This document shows, piece after piece, positions 43,652 to 54,905 of a stretch of DNA of 64,000 bases; within the stretch, counting starts at the first letter, position 1, and every line of letters starts with the position of its first letter. A program made the translations under genes and the position numbers. The stretch is from NCBI GenBank assembly GCA_037447655.1, contig JBBHKE010000144.1, positions 62,001 to 126,000 of the forward strand, in the 5' to 3' direction. The notes under the pieces are model-generated. The model saw only the letters and a program-made list of their open reading frames with translations. It ran no database searches and was not told where the DNA came from. This DNA is from Zygnema cylindricum (lineage: Eukaryota; Streptophyta; Zygnematophyceae; Zygnematales; Zygnemataceae).

Positions 43652-44914
43652 GAACACCCTTTCAAAACCTAGATGGTCTCTGTAAATCCGTACATCTTTG
43701 TACGGCTTTATGTCACAAAGGTGTACAACTGGCAACTACTGACAGTACTAGGTGTTCACATATATTTTCATTAAGTGTACGGTGTAGCTTCTGCTGTAAA
43801 CCGGAAAATGCCCCGAATAAAATATCGGCAAAACACGGACCAATATTTATATTTTAAAATTCCATTTTTGGAGTGTACGATATTGGAAATGTCCGAATGT
43901 CGGTGGTAGACTTCCAAGAGTGGCAGAAGTTCGGTCTCGAAATTGACGATTCTATGCATACTTGTATGTCGCAGTTACACCTTAACCGGTTTAGCGTACC
44001 GAAACAATTAGGTGAAGGTTTTAGATTCTCCGTACTATATAGTTTTTCCATAGCTGTGAACTTGTGACTTGTGACGTTTGAGATGCCAAACTGCAGATGA
44101 TTGAACTGACGATTTTTTCTCCTGCGTTTACGGAATCGATTGCGACCGTCCGATTATCATGACAGAATCGTTTAGACAGAATCTTCCGTAAAATGGAAGT
44201 TTTTTGTCTCTTTGTACAGACGAATAGCAGCAGAATACGATAGCTGGACTGCTGGACGCTTCCGATTGGATTTACTAAACTACGGAACAGTTACCATTTA
44301 CATGTAAACATTGTAAAGAGAATCTGTGGTTAGGTTATCGACGGTTCGTGTTCAGTCTGAATTAAAATATCGGAGGGGGCTGAATGGAGTTATCCTAAAC
44401 GACAAGTTTTTTGTCGAGTGCTCTAGGGTTTTGTTCAGAAGAATCTTATCTTGATGATCGGACGGTCGGTAATCAATCAAATTTGGAAACAGCAAAATAT
44501 TGCAGCATGGCTTCGCCCAATTATTCCATTTTTTGTACGGTACAGGCTGTCGCTATTTGAAGTTACGCAAGTACTTTGAATGAAACAAATAAGTTATTCT
44601 AACCGTACATTTCTCACTATAGGCCCTTTGTAGATTTTTTCAAAGGGCTTTCTCGAAGGTTCCGAACATCTTTTCAAAAAAAAATCAGTTTTCACTCATG
44701 TGGTCCCCGAAAAGAGTCTATGTTCACATTACATAAAATAGAGTGTACTTTTTAACGCATAGCGTATCCTCTTCTATACAAAAAAGAAGAGATTAACAAC
44801 CAATAATCATTTCATCCGGACAAATATGTACTTTTGATGTACGTTCGGCTGTACTATATCGAGAGTTCGGCTGTACGACCTTTCTAGACAGCAAAACAAA
44901 AAACTACACTACAG
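43652..44914. other. Intergenic, no recognised feature
   Basis: AT-rich DNA with frequent GTAC and CGTACA words. No convincing reading frame. Confidence 0.4.
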
Positions 44915-44978
44915 TACACCGCCAATCGTTATTAGCGTGTAAGTTTTTTTAGCGTATAAAAATAATTTACGTGGTGTA
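44915..44978. repeat. Minimal MITE-A copy (64 bp)
   Basis: The left end TACACCGCCAATCGTTATTAG and the short inverted right end TTTACGTGGTGTA enclose only about 30 bp, so this is a strongly deleted family member. Confidence 0.45.
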
Positions 44979-46740
44979 CGCTTTTTAAGAATTTGAAAAT
45001 TTTGGAAAAAGTCATACATTCTAATTGTTTGGTTATGGTAATTTGGATCTTTGAAAAAAAAAATGTCGGTCGCAAACATGCTTACACTACTATAGGTCTC
45101 CGTACAAAATATGACAAATCGTACACAAATTGTACATTCACACGGTCGAAACAGTACAATACTTTCACAATTCCGTGTCTTGTAGCGGCGAATATTCCGT
45201 ACATCATGTGATTCACATTCAGCTCTATTTAATGTGAGCTGTCCAAAAGTTGAGTCCAAAAGGTCAATTTGTCTCTTCTGTGGTCCAGACCTGTACTTAT
45301 CAGGAAATCACTACCGACAAAACTGTGGACCACAATACAGCCTGTACGAAGTTGATGTAGTACGAAAAGTAAGTATCAAACTTGCAAAAAATACAGTATG
45401 GTATGGTACGAAATTAAATAACTGTACAGAAAAGCTGAGCTTAAAAATAACATTTGTATCCATTCTTTTTGTACTATCCAATTCTAAGCGAGCGACGACC
45501 GCCGGAAAAATAATTTACAGAATTTATTGTCGACTATATTTATTTTTTCACCTTTTTTTTATTTTTTATTTTCGTATTTTTCTGGCAATATGAAATCTGA
45601 ATCAGCTCTACGTCAGCATACGCACATAATTTCTCTTAATTACACGTGCGGTTCAAAATTGTCGGACGAAAACGACAAATTCCAGTAGCGCAAGCTCAAA
45701 ACATCTGTGCTACGTGTCACTTTATCATTGGTTGGAACAGATTTCATCAACCCAGAATTCCGGTTTCCTTCGCAATGGTACATGTACCAGGAGGACAGGA
45801 AAATGTACGGACTAACGTACGAAATTATTAATGTACCAAAAAAATCCTGTACGGATAGAATCGTGTACGGACAAACGATGAGTCATTTTGAAAGCCGCCC
45901 TCGTCGCGTCGCGGAATATCACGTGACGTAACGTCACAAACGACAAAAATGAAGTCAAAAGAAGAGGCTCTGCGTATTAAAAAATGAGTGTTTCTTTCCC
46001 TGCCACGTGGCATTTTCTGCCACGTCAGCGCCTGAAGTGGTCCTAATCCCGTGAGAATTGTTGGAGGTAGTTCGCACGTGTGGAAGGAAGAAAGGGGAAA
46101 ACTTCTCCATTGATTTTTTTTTGTTTTTTTTTTTTGTTGGGAAAGTTTGCCGAGAGAGAAGAGAGCTGGAAAAACTTTTCTTTTTTTTTTGTCTTTTGAA
46201 ATTTAAAATTTTGGATTTGAATTTTTTAAATTCGAATTTTTGGGTATTTTAAAGTCTTGGAAAAATAAAATTGCCAATTTTTTTTAATTTTTTTTTGGGA
46301 GGTCGAGGAGGTGGTGAGGAGGGACCGCAAAATGTAACCGACAAAAAATCTGTAATTCTTATAATTACTTATTTGGGGTATGGTTACATGAGGAGGTCTC
46401 CGTAATAGTACGTACAACAAAATTTATTTATTACAGAGGCCTCGGTTAACATCGCGTATATTCTGTAAACAAGTTTTACATACGTGTTTTGATTTGAGTG
46501 GTTCCTTGTAAGTTGACGATTGAATCTCTAAAATCGTCAAAGATATGGGAACCGACCATTTTCGTATGGAAATCCGTACTTGCGTATTACGTACGTGTAC
46601 TTCGCAAGTGTACTGCGTCAATGTACCTTAGAGATCTCCTTCACTCTGCTGACTTTCAAGAAAAAGCCGTATTTCTTTTTCGGCAAAAATTTTACGGTCA
46701 CCTTGTCCGAAGGCACGTGATTTTGGAGACCTGTGTTTTT
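44979..46740. other. Intergenic, GTAC-rich DNA with G-box palindromes
   Basis: Contains many CGTAC/GTACG words, one exact GCCACGTGGC G-box palindrome at 46,012-46,021 (another lies at 43,061-43,070), and T-rich stretches at 46,110-46,310. Open frames up to 177 codons here have no recognisable domain. Confidence 0.4.
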
Positions 46741-46757
46741 TTTTTTTTTCTAAGGCC

Positions 46758-46888
46758 TCGATATATTGGCGATACAGTATATTGGCGATATATCGCGATA
46801 TTTTACTTTTCGATATATCGAAGCGATATATCGATTATCGGGTACCTACAATTCGATATATATATCGAATATCGGCAAAAAGTCCTCG
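46758..46888. repeat. Cluster of CGATATATCG palindromes
   Basis: CGATATATCG or a close variant (CGATATATTGG, TCGATATATATATCGA) appears at least six times in 130 bp. Each is self-complementary, so several alternative cruciforms or hairpins are possible. No protein is encoded. Confidence 0.85.
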
Positions 46889-47049
46889 ATACCCAACACT
46901 ACGTTTTAGGCCCACACCGTAAGTCTGTGTACAAACAGTCAAACACCGACAATATATTCGCTTTTGGAATTTACACTGCTTGTACTTTTTCTTACTTGAC
47001 ACACAGAAAATTTGTCCCTTCACGTCTATAAGGTGCTTGGAGGCAGAAA

Positions 47050-47079
47050 TAGCAAAACAAAAGAAGGCGAAAATAGCTC
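47050..47079 (-). repeat. Right arm of a 4.5-kb-spaced inverted repeat
   Basis: The inverse of this segment, GAGCTATTTTCGCCTTCTTTTG followed by TTTTGCTA, matches 42,533-42,561 with only one or two differences. Confidence 0.5.
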
Positions 47080-47371
47080 CCACCTCATAATAATATTTAA
47101 TATTTAGTGTTTATTATTTGCTATGCGTGCGGCACCAATATTCTCCCATACACGATATACAATGCAAAAAGCTTTCTTTCTCAATGCAGATATTACCGAT
47201 TTAGCACGGCGAAGAGCGAAACTGCGATAGCCTGTTAAAAATCGCTTTAGTCGTTAAGTTGACTACTTGTAATGTAATGAAAATAATGTAATAAACTATT
47301 AAACCTACAATATAAAATAATAATATGCATAACCTATAATGTAATTTATGAAAAGCAACTATGTTATAAAT

Positions 47372-47827
47372 CATAGTTTTAAAGTAGGCGAAAGTAACCC
47401 ATACAATATGCCTATTGTACGTAAATTTTACAATACTACCTTAAGACCCATATTGTATTGGCTGCAAAATGAAATAAAATAGTAACAGGGTTGAGTTGCA
47501 CATCGATCGATAGAGAATTAAATGTCATGTCTAAATTTAGAAAAACATTTGGACGAAAAAATATTTTTCTTTGAGTTTTGAGGTACTTTTTGTGTAAACC
47601 GTCAGATTTGGACGATCTGACGGTCGTTGATGAAAGTAACGATCTAAGAAGATCACATGGAAAGCCCATAACACAACTTACAATAAGACTATCGTCAGAT
47701 TCAAACGAACTGACGGTCGCTGATTAAAGTAGCGATCTTAGAAGATCACATGTAAAGCCCATAACACAACTTACGCTAAAGGCGGCCTATTTAAGTCCTA
47801 CGAAAAAACGCCTACTTTTGAACTATG
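47372..47827 (-). repeat. hAT-like MITE family B, full-length copy, inverted
   Basis: Same family as 43,187 but on the other strand: it begins CATAGTTTTAAAGTAGGCG and ends CGCCTACTTTTGAACTATG, with the internal 95-bp duplication preserved. Flanks TTATAAAT and ATTAAAAC do not match, so the target duplication has decayed or one end was replaced. Confidence 0.85.
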
Positions 47828-47835
47828 ATTAAAAC

Positions 47836-48516
47836 CATAGTTGTTCAAATCGCATTTTAAGCACGATTCTAACGCGCTTACAATACATTGAAACTGGAGA
47901 GGTCGATTTGAAAAAATCATAAAAATAGATAATGAATTTCTGTCCATACAATTCCGTACATAAAAAATTAGTGAATTGAACATGTACCGTAGTTTGTAAG
48001 TAGTATACTATTGTAACATATAGGCCCAGATTCGAATCCTCGCTAACGCTGTTTTTTTTTCAGAGTCAGAGCTTCGACAACTGCTTGAACGACAGTTTTA
48101 CTGTCTACTTCCGTGGCGTTACTAATGGCACCTTCCTTTAAGATTCGTTTTCATGGCGGCTTCTTTGAAATAAAATTGATGAAGGCGTTCGTACACATTT
48201 TGAACTTACGGCGCGCAAATACTGTGACGCTGCAACGTCTTTTTTTGAAATTATCCGTACATGTACGATAAGATTTCCTACATATCCGTGCGCATTCCTT
48301 TTCACTTTACAGAGAAAAAAGTACCAATACGTGTATCGTATATTTTTGTAAACGATTGTCGTAAAAACTCGTACAGTTACCGTAATTTGTTTATAGGTTT
48401 CCCGTAAATTTCAATTTCACTTTACAGTAGACGGTTTTTTGCGATTTTTTCAAAAGTCACGTACAATACATAGAAACTGGAAAAAATGTAAAAATCGCGC
48501 GATTTGAACAACTAGG
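47836..48516 (+). repeat. hAT-like MITE family C, 681 bp, 8-bp TSD
   Basis: The left end is CATAGTTGTTCAAATCGC and the right end, inverted, is CCTAGTTGTTCAAATCGCG, where the expected CATAG has one change. An exact 8-bp direct repeat, ATTAAAAC, flanks it (47,828-47,835 and 48,517-48,524). It is non-coding and has CCGTACA phrases like the copy at 23,613. Confidence 0.8.
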
Positions 48517-48523
48517 ATTAAAA

Positions 48524-48820
48524 CATAGTTGTTCACACCATTTAATGCGAACGATTCAATCGCAACGAAATTAATCTTTGTCCGTACTATTCCGTACATG
48601 AAAACAAAAATGAATTTTACATGTACCGCAGTTGGTACATTTTTAGTACAGTTCTCGTCTCTTTCATAATTTTCAGTAAATTTTTGGTACAATTCTGTAC
48701 ATTTCCCTTAAGATTTCTGTTTAGTTTACTAGAAATAATGTACTACAAATGCAACGTATCTTTTCGTCAAAATTCATATTTTTTTCGTACCAAATCGTAC
48801 ATTTACCAACGCGACCAGCA
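48524..48820 (+). repeat. hAT-like MITE family C, 3'-truncated copy
   Basis: It begins CATAGTTGTTCACACC and follows the copy at 23,613 through TCCGTACTATTCCGTACATG and GCAACGTATCTTTTCG. Similarity stops near 48,820 without a right terminal repeat. Confidence 0.7.
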
Positions 48821-49544
48821 CGATTTTACTCCCATCTAAGACAAAAATTACGGGCGTTCTTTGTATTCCCAACGGTTAACCGCAAATTCAACAAACCGTT
48901 TATAGCATCTTTTCCCATAGAGATGGATCAATCCCTTTTTTTAACGGAAGGTGGAGTTGGTAATTGAAGCGGCATCATACCGAGTTCCATGGACAGTAAG
49001 CAATTTTATACACCCCCGACGACTAATTTTCTATCTAGCGATTTAATTTGCCAAATTTTCAAATTTTAAGGGAAAAACTAAATTTGTGCGATGTGCCACA
49101 CTTTGGAACAAAATTGGAAAGCAAGAAAGACTTCGGAAAAATTGTTCGGGAGTTAAACTAAATTCAAGAAATATTTGAGAAAATTTTATAATATAACCAT
49201 TCTAATAGGTGCGGCGTTAATGAGAGCCGTGTAAAACTAATATCTATGTGTTAAGGAAAGTAGGAACCTAAGATGTAGTTCTTTAGAGTTTTCAAGTGTA
49301 GGGAACGTAGAAAAGAAACATGGTTGAAAGCGTTGCTTTGATGCCTTTAGATAACATAAGTGTTTTTCGGAGATATCATGTGTATTGAAGTTGTTAGGTG
49401 CTTTGTGTATTTGCTTTGTGTGATATGTATTCATTTATGTGTATTGAGATCATTCTTACGTAAGTCCAAAGGTGTAGTTATTGATGTGTCACAAGATAAA
49501 CAAGTACATGTAAGGAGTGAATGTCATTATTTATGGTGGACTGT
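48821..49544. other. Intergenic, no recognised feature
   Basis: AT-rich DNA between the MITE block and the copia array. No domain or repeat end recognised. Confidence 0.4.
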
Positions 49545-49607
49545 ATTTCTGTTGTTCTTCGACCGGTGGAGCAAGGGAGCAGCAGCAATAGTAGTAGAAG
49601 TAGACAT
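49545..49607 (-). pseudogene. Truncated copia gag start of a second tandem copy
   Basis: The codons begin MSTSTTIAAAPLL and match the start of the gag at 54,905, including a later VEEQQ-like phrase. Homology ends at about 49,545, after some 20 codons. Confidence 0.6.
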
Positions 49608-50512
49608 AATTTACTCCCGAAAGCTTACCTAGAATCCTTTCAAACAAATGTTTTCTACAACACACCAAATCTCACAAAAAGGTCGACGACTTCAAACTAT
49701 ACCACAGTGTAGAATACAACAAAAGACTGACAACTCCTAAAGTTTCAGCCTAATTGATCCAAGATACACCAAGATATGCAACTCAAAAGTTTCCAAAGAC
49801 AGTTTGCAGATTACACAATCTAGAAGTCTGGATACATAAAATGTTCTAAGTCCTAAATCTTATATACGTAGTGAGTTTCAACTCCTCTTTGTCCTATAAC
49901 ATAGTGTCGTACCTCCGATACAAGTATTCTTGAGAGATACGTCCAAAGAACCAAACTGCCACTAAGATCTAAGTACTCCTAATCATGCTAAAGTTAATCA
50001 ATCACTGTACAATCAATATTATCGAGTGATCAGCACTAAGTGATTGTAAAATTAGTTCCCGTCGGCTTAGTCACCATTGTCCGGATACATCCATCTAGAT
50101 GTTGCGAAAACAACTGCGAGCAAATCATTTGTGATCCTGTTATGAATATCGTCCATTGACTTGATTCATATCAACCGCAGCTTCATCAATGCTGCGTCAT
50201 CCGGTACCAAATCATATTCAAAATAACCGCATTTGTTTTGTGTTGTCGGTATCGCATCGGTTTTGTTCCATCTGCGTCCCAATTGCTTTGTCTCATCTGT
50301 GTCGCAGTTGCTTTGTCCCATCTGCGTCGCAACTTCTTTTTTCCATTTGCGTCGCAGCTGCGTTGTTTTGTTCAATATGTGACATGCGTATTTGGATGTC
50401 GGTGCCATTCCGAAATACTTGTTCTATCTTTAAATGACGACGCGTGTCCCTTTCCAATATCTTTTTGCCGTCACCCTTATTTACTAAGACGTAAAGCTTT
50501 CTAAAAACAACA
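49608..50512 (-). repeat. Copia LTR plus leader, downstream copy
   Basis: It starts TGTTGTTTTTAGAAAGC at 50,512 on the minus strand, right after the polypurine tract. It matches 54,906-55,786 along its length with many point differences, for example the shared GGGACACGCGTCGTC and GATACGTCCAAAGA-region phrases. The exact LTR/leader border was not resolved. Confidence 0.75.
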
Positions 50513-50752
50513 CTCCCCTAAAGCTTTAGACTTAGTATATCAACGTATATGCAATATCAAGTAGCGTGGCTGCGTTGTCTAACTATCGTATTATAGCAGC
50601 ATAACAACGCAACAATTTAGCTAGTTACCTAGTACTACTGAATCCCAATGTAGCACACCATGGCAGGAGAGCAATGTCACAACTTAGATAGTCGCCCATT
50701 CCCACTCTATTCTGATGTTCGATTAGCGCAACATGGCAGCGCAGCAAATCAA

Positions 50753-51558
50753 CTAGTCACCTAGTCCCACTACATCCCTACAGTTAGCTGGGAGAGCTTT
50801 AGTGAGCATATCAACAAACATCTTTCCATCTAGCAAATAACATAATTCAATCACCTTGGAAAACACTTTTTCTCTTACAAAGTGTAATCTTACATCCATG
50901 TGTTTACTCTTGAAGTGGTGACTCGGGTTAGAGGCAATGGTAATGGCTTATCACACGAGATCACCTGTGGTCCAACCTGCATGTATCCCGATTCTTGCAA
51001 CATGGATTTTACCCATAAGAGTTCTTTGTGGGCTGAGCTTGCTGCCATGTATTTTGACTCCATTGTCAACTATGTCGTGACCTTTTGATGTTTTTTGCTC
51101 CAGCAACAAGTCCCACTCCCAATTTGCAGAACGAATCCCGTAGTGGATTTTCGAGTTAGCATGTCGCCATAACTTGCATCACTTTATGTTTACAGCTTCA
51201 TTTCTCCTCTGCCTATTGTGAATTTGAGGTCTTTCGTTTCCGATAAATTTCTTAAGAATTTACTTGCTACATTACGGTCAAATTTTCTTGGATTCTCGAG
51301 ACTTTTGCTCAGTACCCCAAATGTTGCAGCAATATCAAGACGAGTAAAGTTCATGAAATATATTAAACTTCCCACTGTTTTTTTGAATATTGTCATAGGA
51401 TCATCCTCCCCTGACTTTAAATACTCACTATCAATAACACCCGGTTCTGTCTCGTCTCCCAATAATTTGTGCCAAAACTCATTTGGAGTTACACACCTTT
51501 TTGCCCCCCGCATTCCATACTCATCTAACACCTTTCCAATAACCTCTTTTTGAGTCAA
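50753..51558 (-). pseudogene. Copia-1 RNase H / C-terminal pol
   Basis: The upper part has VGSLIYFMNFTRLDIAATFG, the copia connection region. Below it SKYMAASSAHKELLW and then KHMDVRLHFVREKVFSKVIE and MLTKALP are read, the standard end of copia RNase H, with a TAG stop at 50,755-50,753. At least two frameshifts and internal stops break it. Confidence 0.8.
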
Positions 51559-51639
51559 TTTTATTAATCTTTTATTTCTATCCCTTTCTCCCTAAATACC
51601 CATGATATATTTCGCCTCACCGAGGTCTTTCATCTCGAA

Positions 51640-52464
51640 CCGTTAATTTAAGGCAGTTTTGATTTTGTTAATTCAGCCATTAATTTGCTAATCAATAGTA
51701 GATCATCTACATACACCGCTATATACACTATCCCATCCTCACGTTTTACTACATAAACGGAGTGATTAGAGCTTATCTTATGAAATCCTAGGGTTATTAA
51801 GAAATCATGAAGCTTCAGATTCCATTGCCTTGGGGCTTCTTTTAGACCGTTGAGAGATTTTAACACCGTACAAAGATTTTAACAGTTTGCATACTAAGTG
51901 TTTTTTTCCTGGCTCTGCCTATATTTCAAGCTGCTGCATGTAGATGGTCTCTTCTAGCTCTCCATGCAAGAAGGTTGTTTTTACTTCCATTTGATGTATT
52001 TCCATATCTTCTAAAGCAGCTAGGGACAGCAAAATCCTAACTGTCAGAAATCTTACAACTGGAGAAAACGTTTCTTCAAAATCAGTTCTTTCGTTTTGAC
52101 TATACCCCTTTGCTACAAGCCTAGCCTTTCGTCGTTCAATATCATTGTCGCGATTTAACTTCACCTTAAATACCCATTTGCTGCTGATTGCTTTTCGATC
52201 TGGAGGAAGATCCACAAGCTCTCGTGTTTGAGCCTCGATGATCGACTTGATTTCGTCGTTAGCAGCTTCAATCTTATGATGTCGTTCTGGTGATGAGAAG
52301 GCCTCCCGAATGGTCAAAGGCTCCCCCTGAGGCTGCATAGTAGGCAAAGTGGGAGTTTTCATACAGCCGGCTATTAGATCATCTTCCCCAGAAAAATATG
52401 AGGCAGAAATCGTCGGATCTCTCGCATTCATTTTTGGTCTCTGTGTAGAATCTGTAGGAATCAA
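51640..52464 (-). pseudogene. Copia-1 reverse transcriptase
   Basis: SSKWVFKVK, RRKARLVAKGYSQ and FEETFSPVVR identify the RVT_2 domain. NGLKEAPRQWNLKL and the catalytic YVDDLLL follow (51,866-51,648). The upstream catalytic phrase usually DVKTAFLHG is EVKTTFLHG, so the first aspartate is replaced. The two halves are in different frames. Confidence 0.9.
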
Positions 52465-52959
52465 AATCTGTTCAATTGGCTAGAACTGAAAGTGTTGAGG
52501 AAATTGGTTAATTTCAGACACCTATGTCACCCCTGGAGGTTTTTTGCATCAGTTTGCAATCTAAAATGACATATTCTTGTAGTTTTTCCTTCTTTTGTTT
52601 GTCTGTCATTTTAAATAAATCTATCACGCTAAGCTCATCTTTCATAATGATATTCCTTGCTACAACTATTTTTTGTTTCTCAAACACAAAGACCTTGTAT
52701 CCTTTGGAGTGATCATCATTCCCCAACAAAATACTTGGTAATCTTTCGGTTCTATTTGCCATCTATATTTAGATCTATCTAAAATGAAGCATTTGCTACC
52801 AAACACCTTTAATTGACTAACATCTCGTTTTCTACCAGTCTAAAACTCGTAAGGAGTACTCTCTACCAATATTGACCTTATCCTATTCTTTATACAAATA
52901 ACATAATTAAATGCTTCAGCCTAAAATTTCAGATCGACATTCTTATCTGCAAGCATGGA

Positions 52960-53290
52960 CCTAGAGCTCTTTGTGATAGTTCTACTTAGTCTCTCTCAAA
53001 ATCCATTTTGTTATGGTGAATATAAAACAGTTAGTTGATGGCTAATATCTTCTTTAATAAAAAGTAGGAGTAGGAGTAGAAGTAGGAGGTTTTCAAAATC
53101 TTTCGACGTATAGTCGCCGTCGTTGTCCGATCTGAGTTCCAAAATTGGCGGACCATGTAGTTTCTCCACCCTTGCTTTATAGTGTTGGAAGTATTTGAAG
53201 ACATCACTCTTTTCTTTCATGAAGTAGACTTTAGTAAACCTCAAAAGATCATCTATAAACTTAACCATGTATTTCACCCCCCCGGCGTAT
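52960..53290 (-). pseudogene. Copia-1 integrase core
   Basis: FIDDLLRFTKVYFMKEKSDV and LRSDNDGDYTSKDF are the two aspartate regions of a copia integrase core. Between the second region and YSP-QNG-ERLSRTI a TAC/TCC microsatellite (about 53,062-53,090) encodes a run of leucines. The E of DDE cannot be placed confidently and stops interrupt the end. Confidence 0.8.
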
Positions 53291-53353
53291 GGTACCTTTG
53301 CAGGGCGAAAAACATTAAAATGAATTAGTTGTAAAAGTTTAGTGGACCGATGT

Positions 53354-53950
53354 TCAAATTTTTGACGAAATGGTAATCTGTGTATTTTTTACTAGTGCAC
53401 AGCCATCACAAGTTTTAGCTGACTGATATGAAAGAGTGATTCCTTCAACTTTACCAGCATGTTCCATTTTTTTCAAACTGTCATAGAACACATGGCCTAA
53501 CGTCTTATGCCATAGCTCATCTAAAGATAATGCACCGGAATACAAAACATCACTTTCTTTATCATCGAGCATATCCATTCGATACATTTTGCTATTATTT
53601 CTAGTGTTTCTGACTGCAATCTTTCCATTCTTGCTAACAACATGCCTACCATGTTTCAAATTGACTTCAAACTCTTTACTTTTTACCAAAGAAGTTGAAA
53701 ACATTTTTTTCTTAAAATTCGGGATGAAAAGAACATTATGAAGAGTTCTCTTAAATGCCTTGCCTTCTATATTAACTAGCAAGGATACATCACTTACAAC
53801 ATGCGTCTGCACACTCATACCACAGACATAGTAGATATTCTTTTCAGGTGTAGATTTTAAATTTTGAAAATTGCTTTGTTCTAGCACATGTGGGCGGACG
53901 CTCCTAGGTGAATTATCCATCTTGTGTCGTTTGCACCCTCCATTGCTGCC
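53354..53950 (-). pseudogene. Copia-1 protease and GAG-pre-integrase zinc domain
   Basis: The protease motif reads WIIHLGASAHMC where copia has DSGAS, so the catalytic Asp is His and the following Ser is Leu. Downstream, LWHKTLGH and TCDGCALVK form the HHCC zinc-binding domain that precedes integrase. A frame change separates the two. Confidence 0.8.
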
Positions 53951-54139
53951 GCCATAGCGAATAAGTCCCCTTCTCCTTCATTAAATATTGTAAGAGACTC
54001 TTCTTGGTAAGATGAAGATGCCGAAAATATTGCATTTCCACAAGATGGTGATCCTTTGAAGCCTTGATTAAACCGTCTATGTTGCCATCCAGGAATGTAC
54101 AAACCAGTTTTGTAACCTCTCTTAAGCTTAGGACATAAC

Positions 54140-54905
54140 TTTTATCCATGACCTTTTCCATTACAATAAAAAAAAGCATTGAAAGACTTTCTATTTCCTC
54201 TTTGATTAAACTGATTAAACTGATTTCTCTGCTGATTAAATTGAGCCTTTTTGTCAAAGTCTTTGTTAAATGCCTCTACCTGCTTTTCTCCACTACGAAT
54301 TTTAGAGTCAGCCTCCTTCTCTAATATCAAATTAATAGCTAACTGTAAAGTCCATCTAGCTTTATCTTTTTATTTCACCAAATTAGCACTGCTTTCTTAC
54401 TATTGAAAAGACCCCTTATTAGCAATACAACCTGCTGAAACTGAGGGAAAGATCCACCTGCACAAGCATGAGATTCTATTAGAATTCAAAACTTGTTAAC
54501 ATATTCGGCCATTGTGCTGCCTGTGTATTTATAGTCCTAGATTTGGCCAACCAAAAATAGTTCTTCTTGAACATTAGACTTTTCATAATCATCTTTAAGA
54601 GACTTCCATGTATCGATCACCTTTTTCATTTTTATCCGAGACAAAGCCAAATCCTTTGAGATACAAAATTCAGAATAGATCGAGCTTTCAAATTTTTCTT
54701 TGACCAAAACATATACATTTCCACAAGTGAACCATCTAAAATAACTAAAAGGTTAACATTTTTGAAGTTCGTTTCCACCATATCCACCCAATAAACATAT
54801 TTTTCCCTCAAAAAGATAGTAATTCTTGATGATAGGCCCATAACCTGCTGTTCTACGACCACTTAGAGCAAGAGTTGCAGCAGGAATAGTAGTAGAAGTA
54901 GACAT
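54140..54905 (-). pseudogene. Copia-1 gag
   Basis: The start is MSTSTTIPAATLA. A one-base shift follows and the frame continues as VVVEQQVMG, YVYWVDMVETNFKNVNLL and, later, QFNQFNQRGN and YCNGKGHG, a degraded CCHC knuckle. It matches the gag fragment at 60,239 in domain order. Confidence 0.7.

Noticed and set aside
45234-45593. 119-codon plus-strand frame with several cysteines
   Set aside because: Cysteines do not form a zinc-binding pattern and the frame ends in a T-rich low-complexity stretch.
46498-47031. 177-codon plus-strand frame
   Set aside because: It crosses the CGATATATCG palindrome cluster and part of the terminal arm; composition is repeat-like and no domain is visible.
48005-48056. 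GATTCGAATCCTCGC followed by a T run, tRNA-like 3' end
   Set aside because: It lies inside a family C MITE and the upstream sequence gives no D-arm, anticodon arm or acceptor stem.
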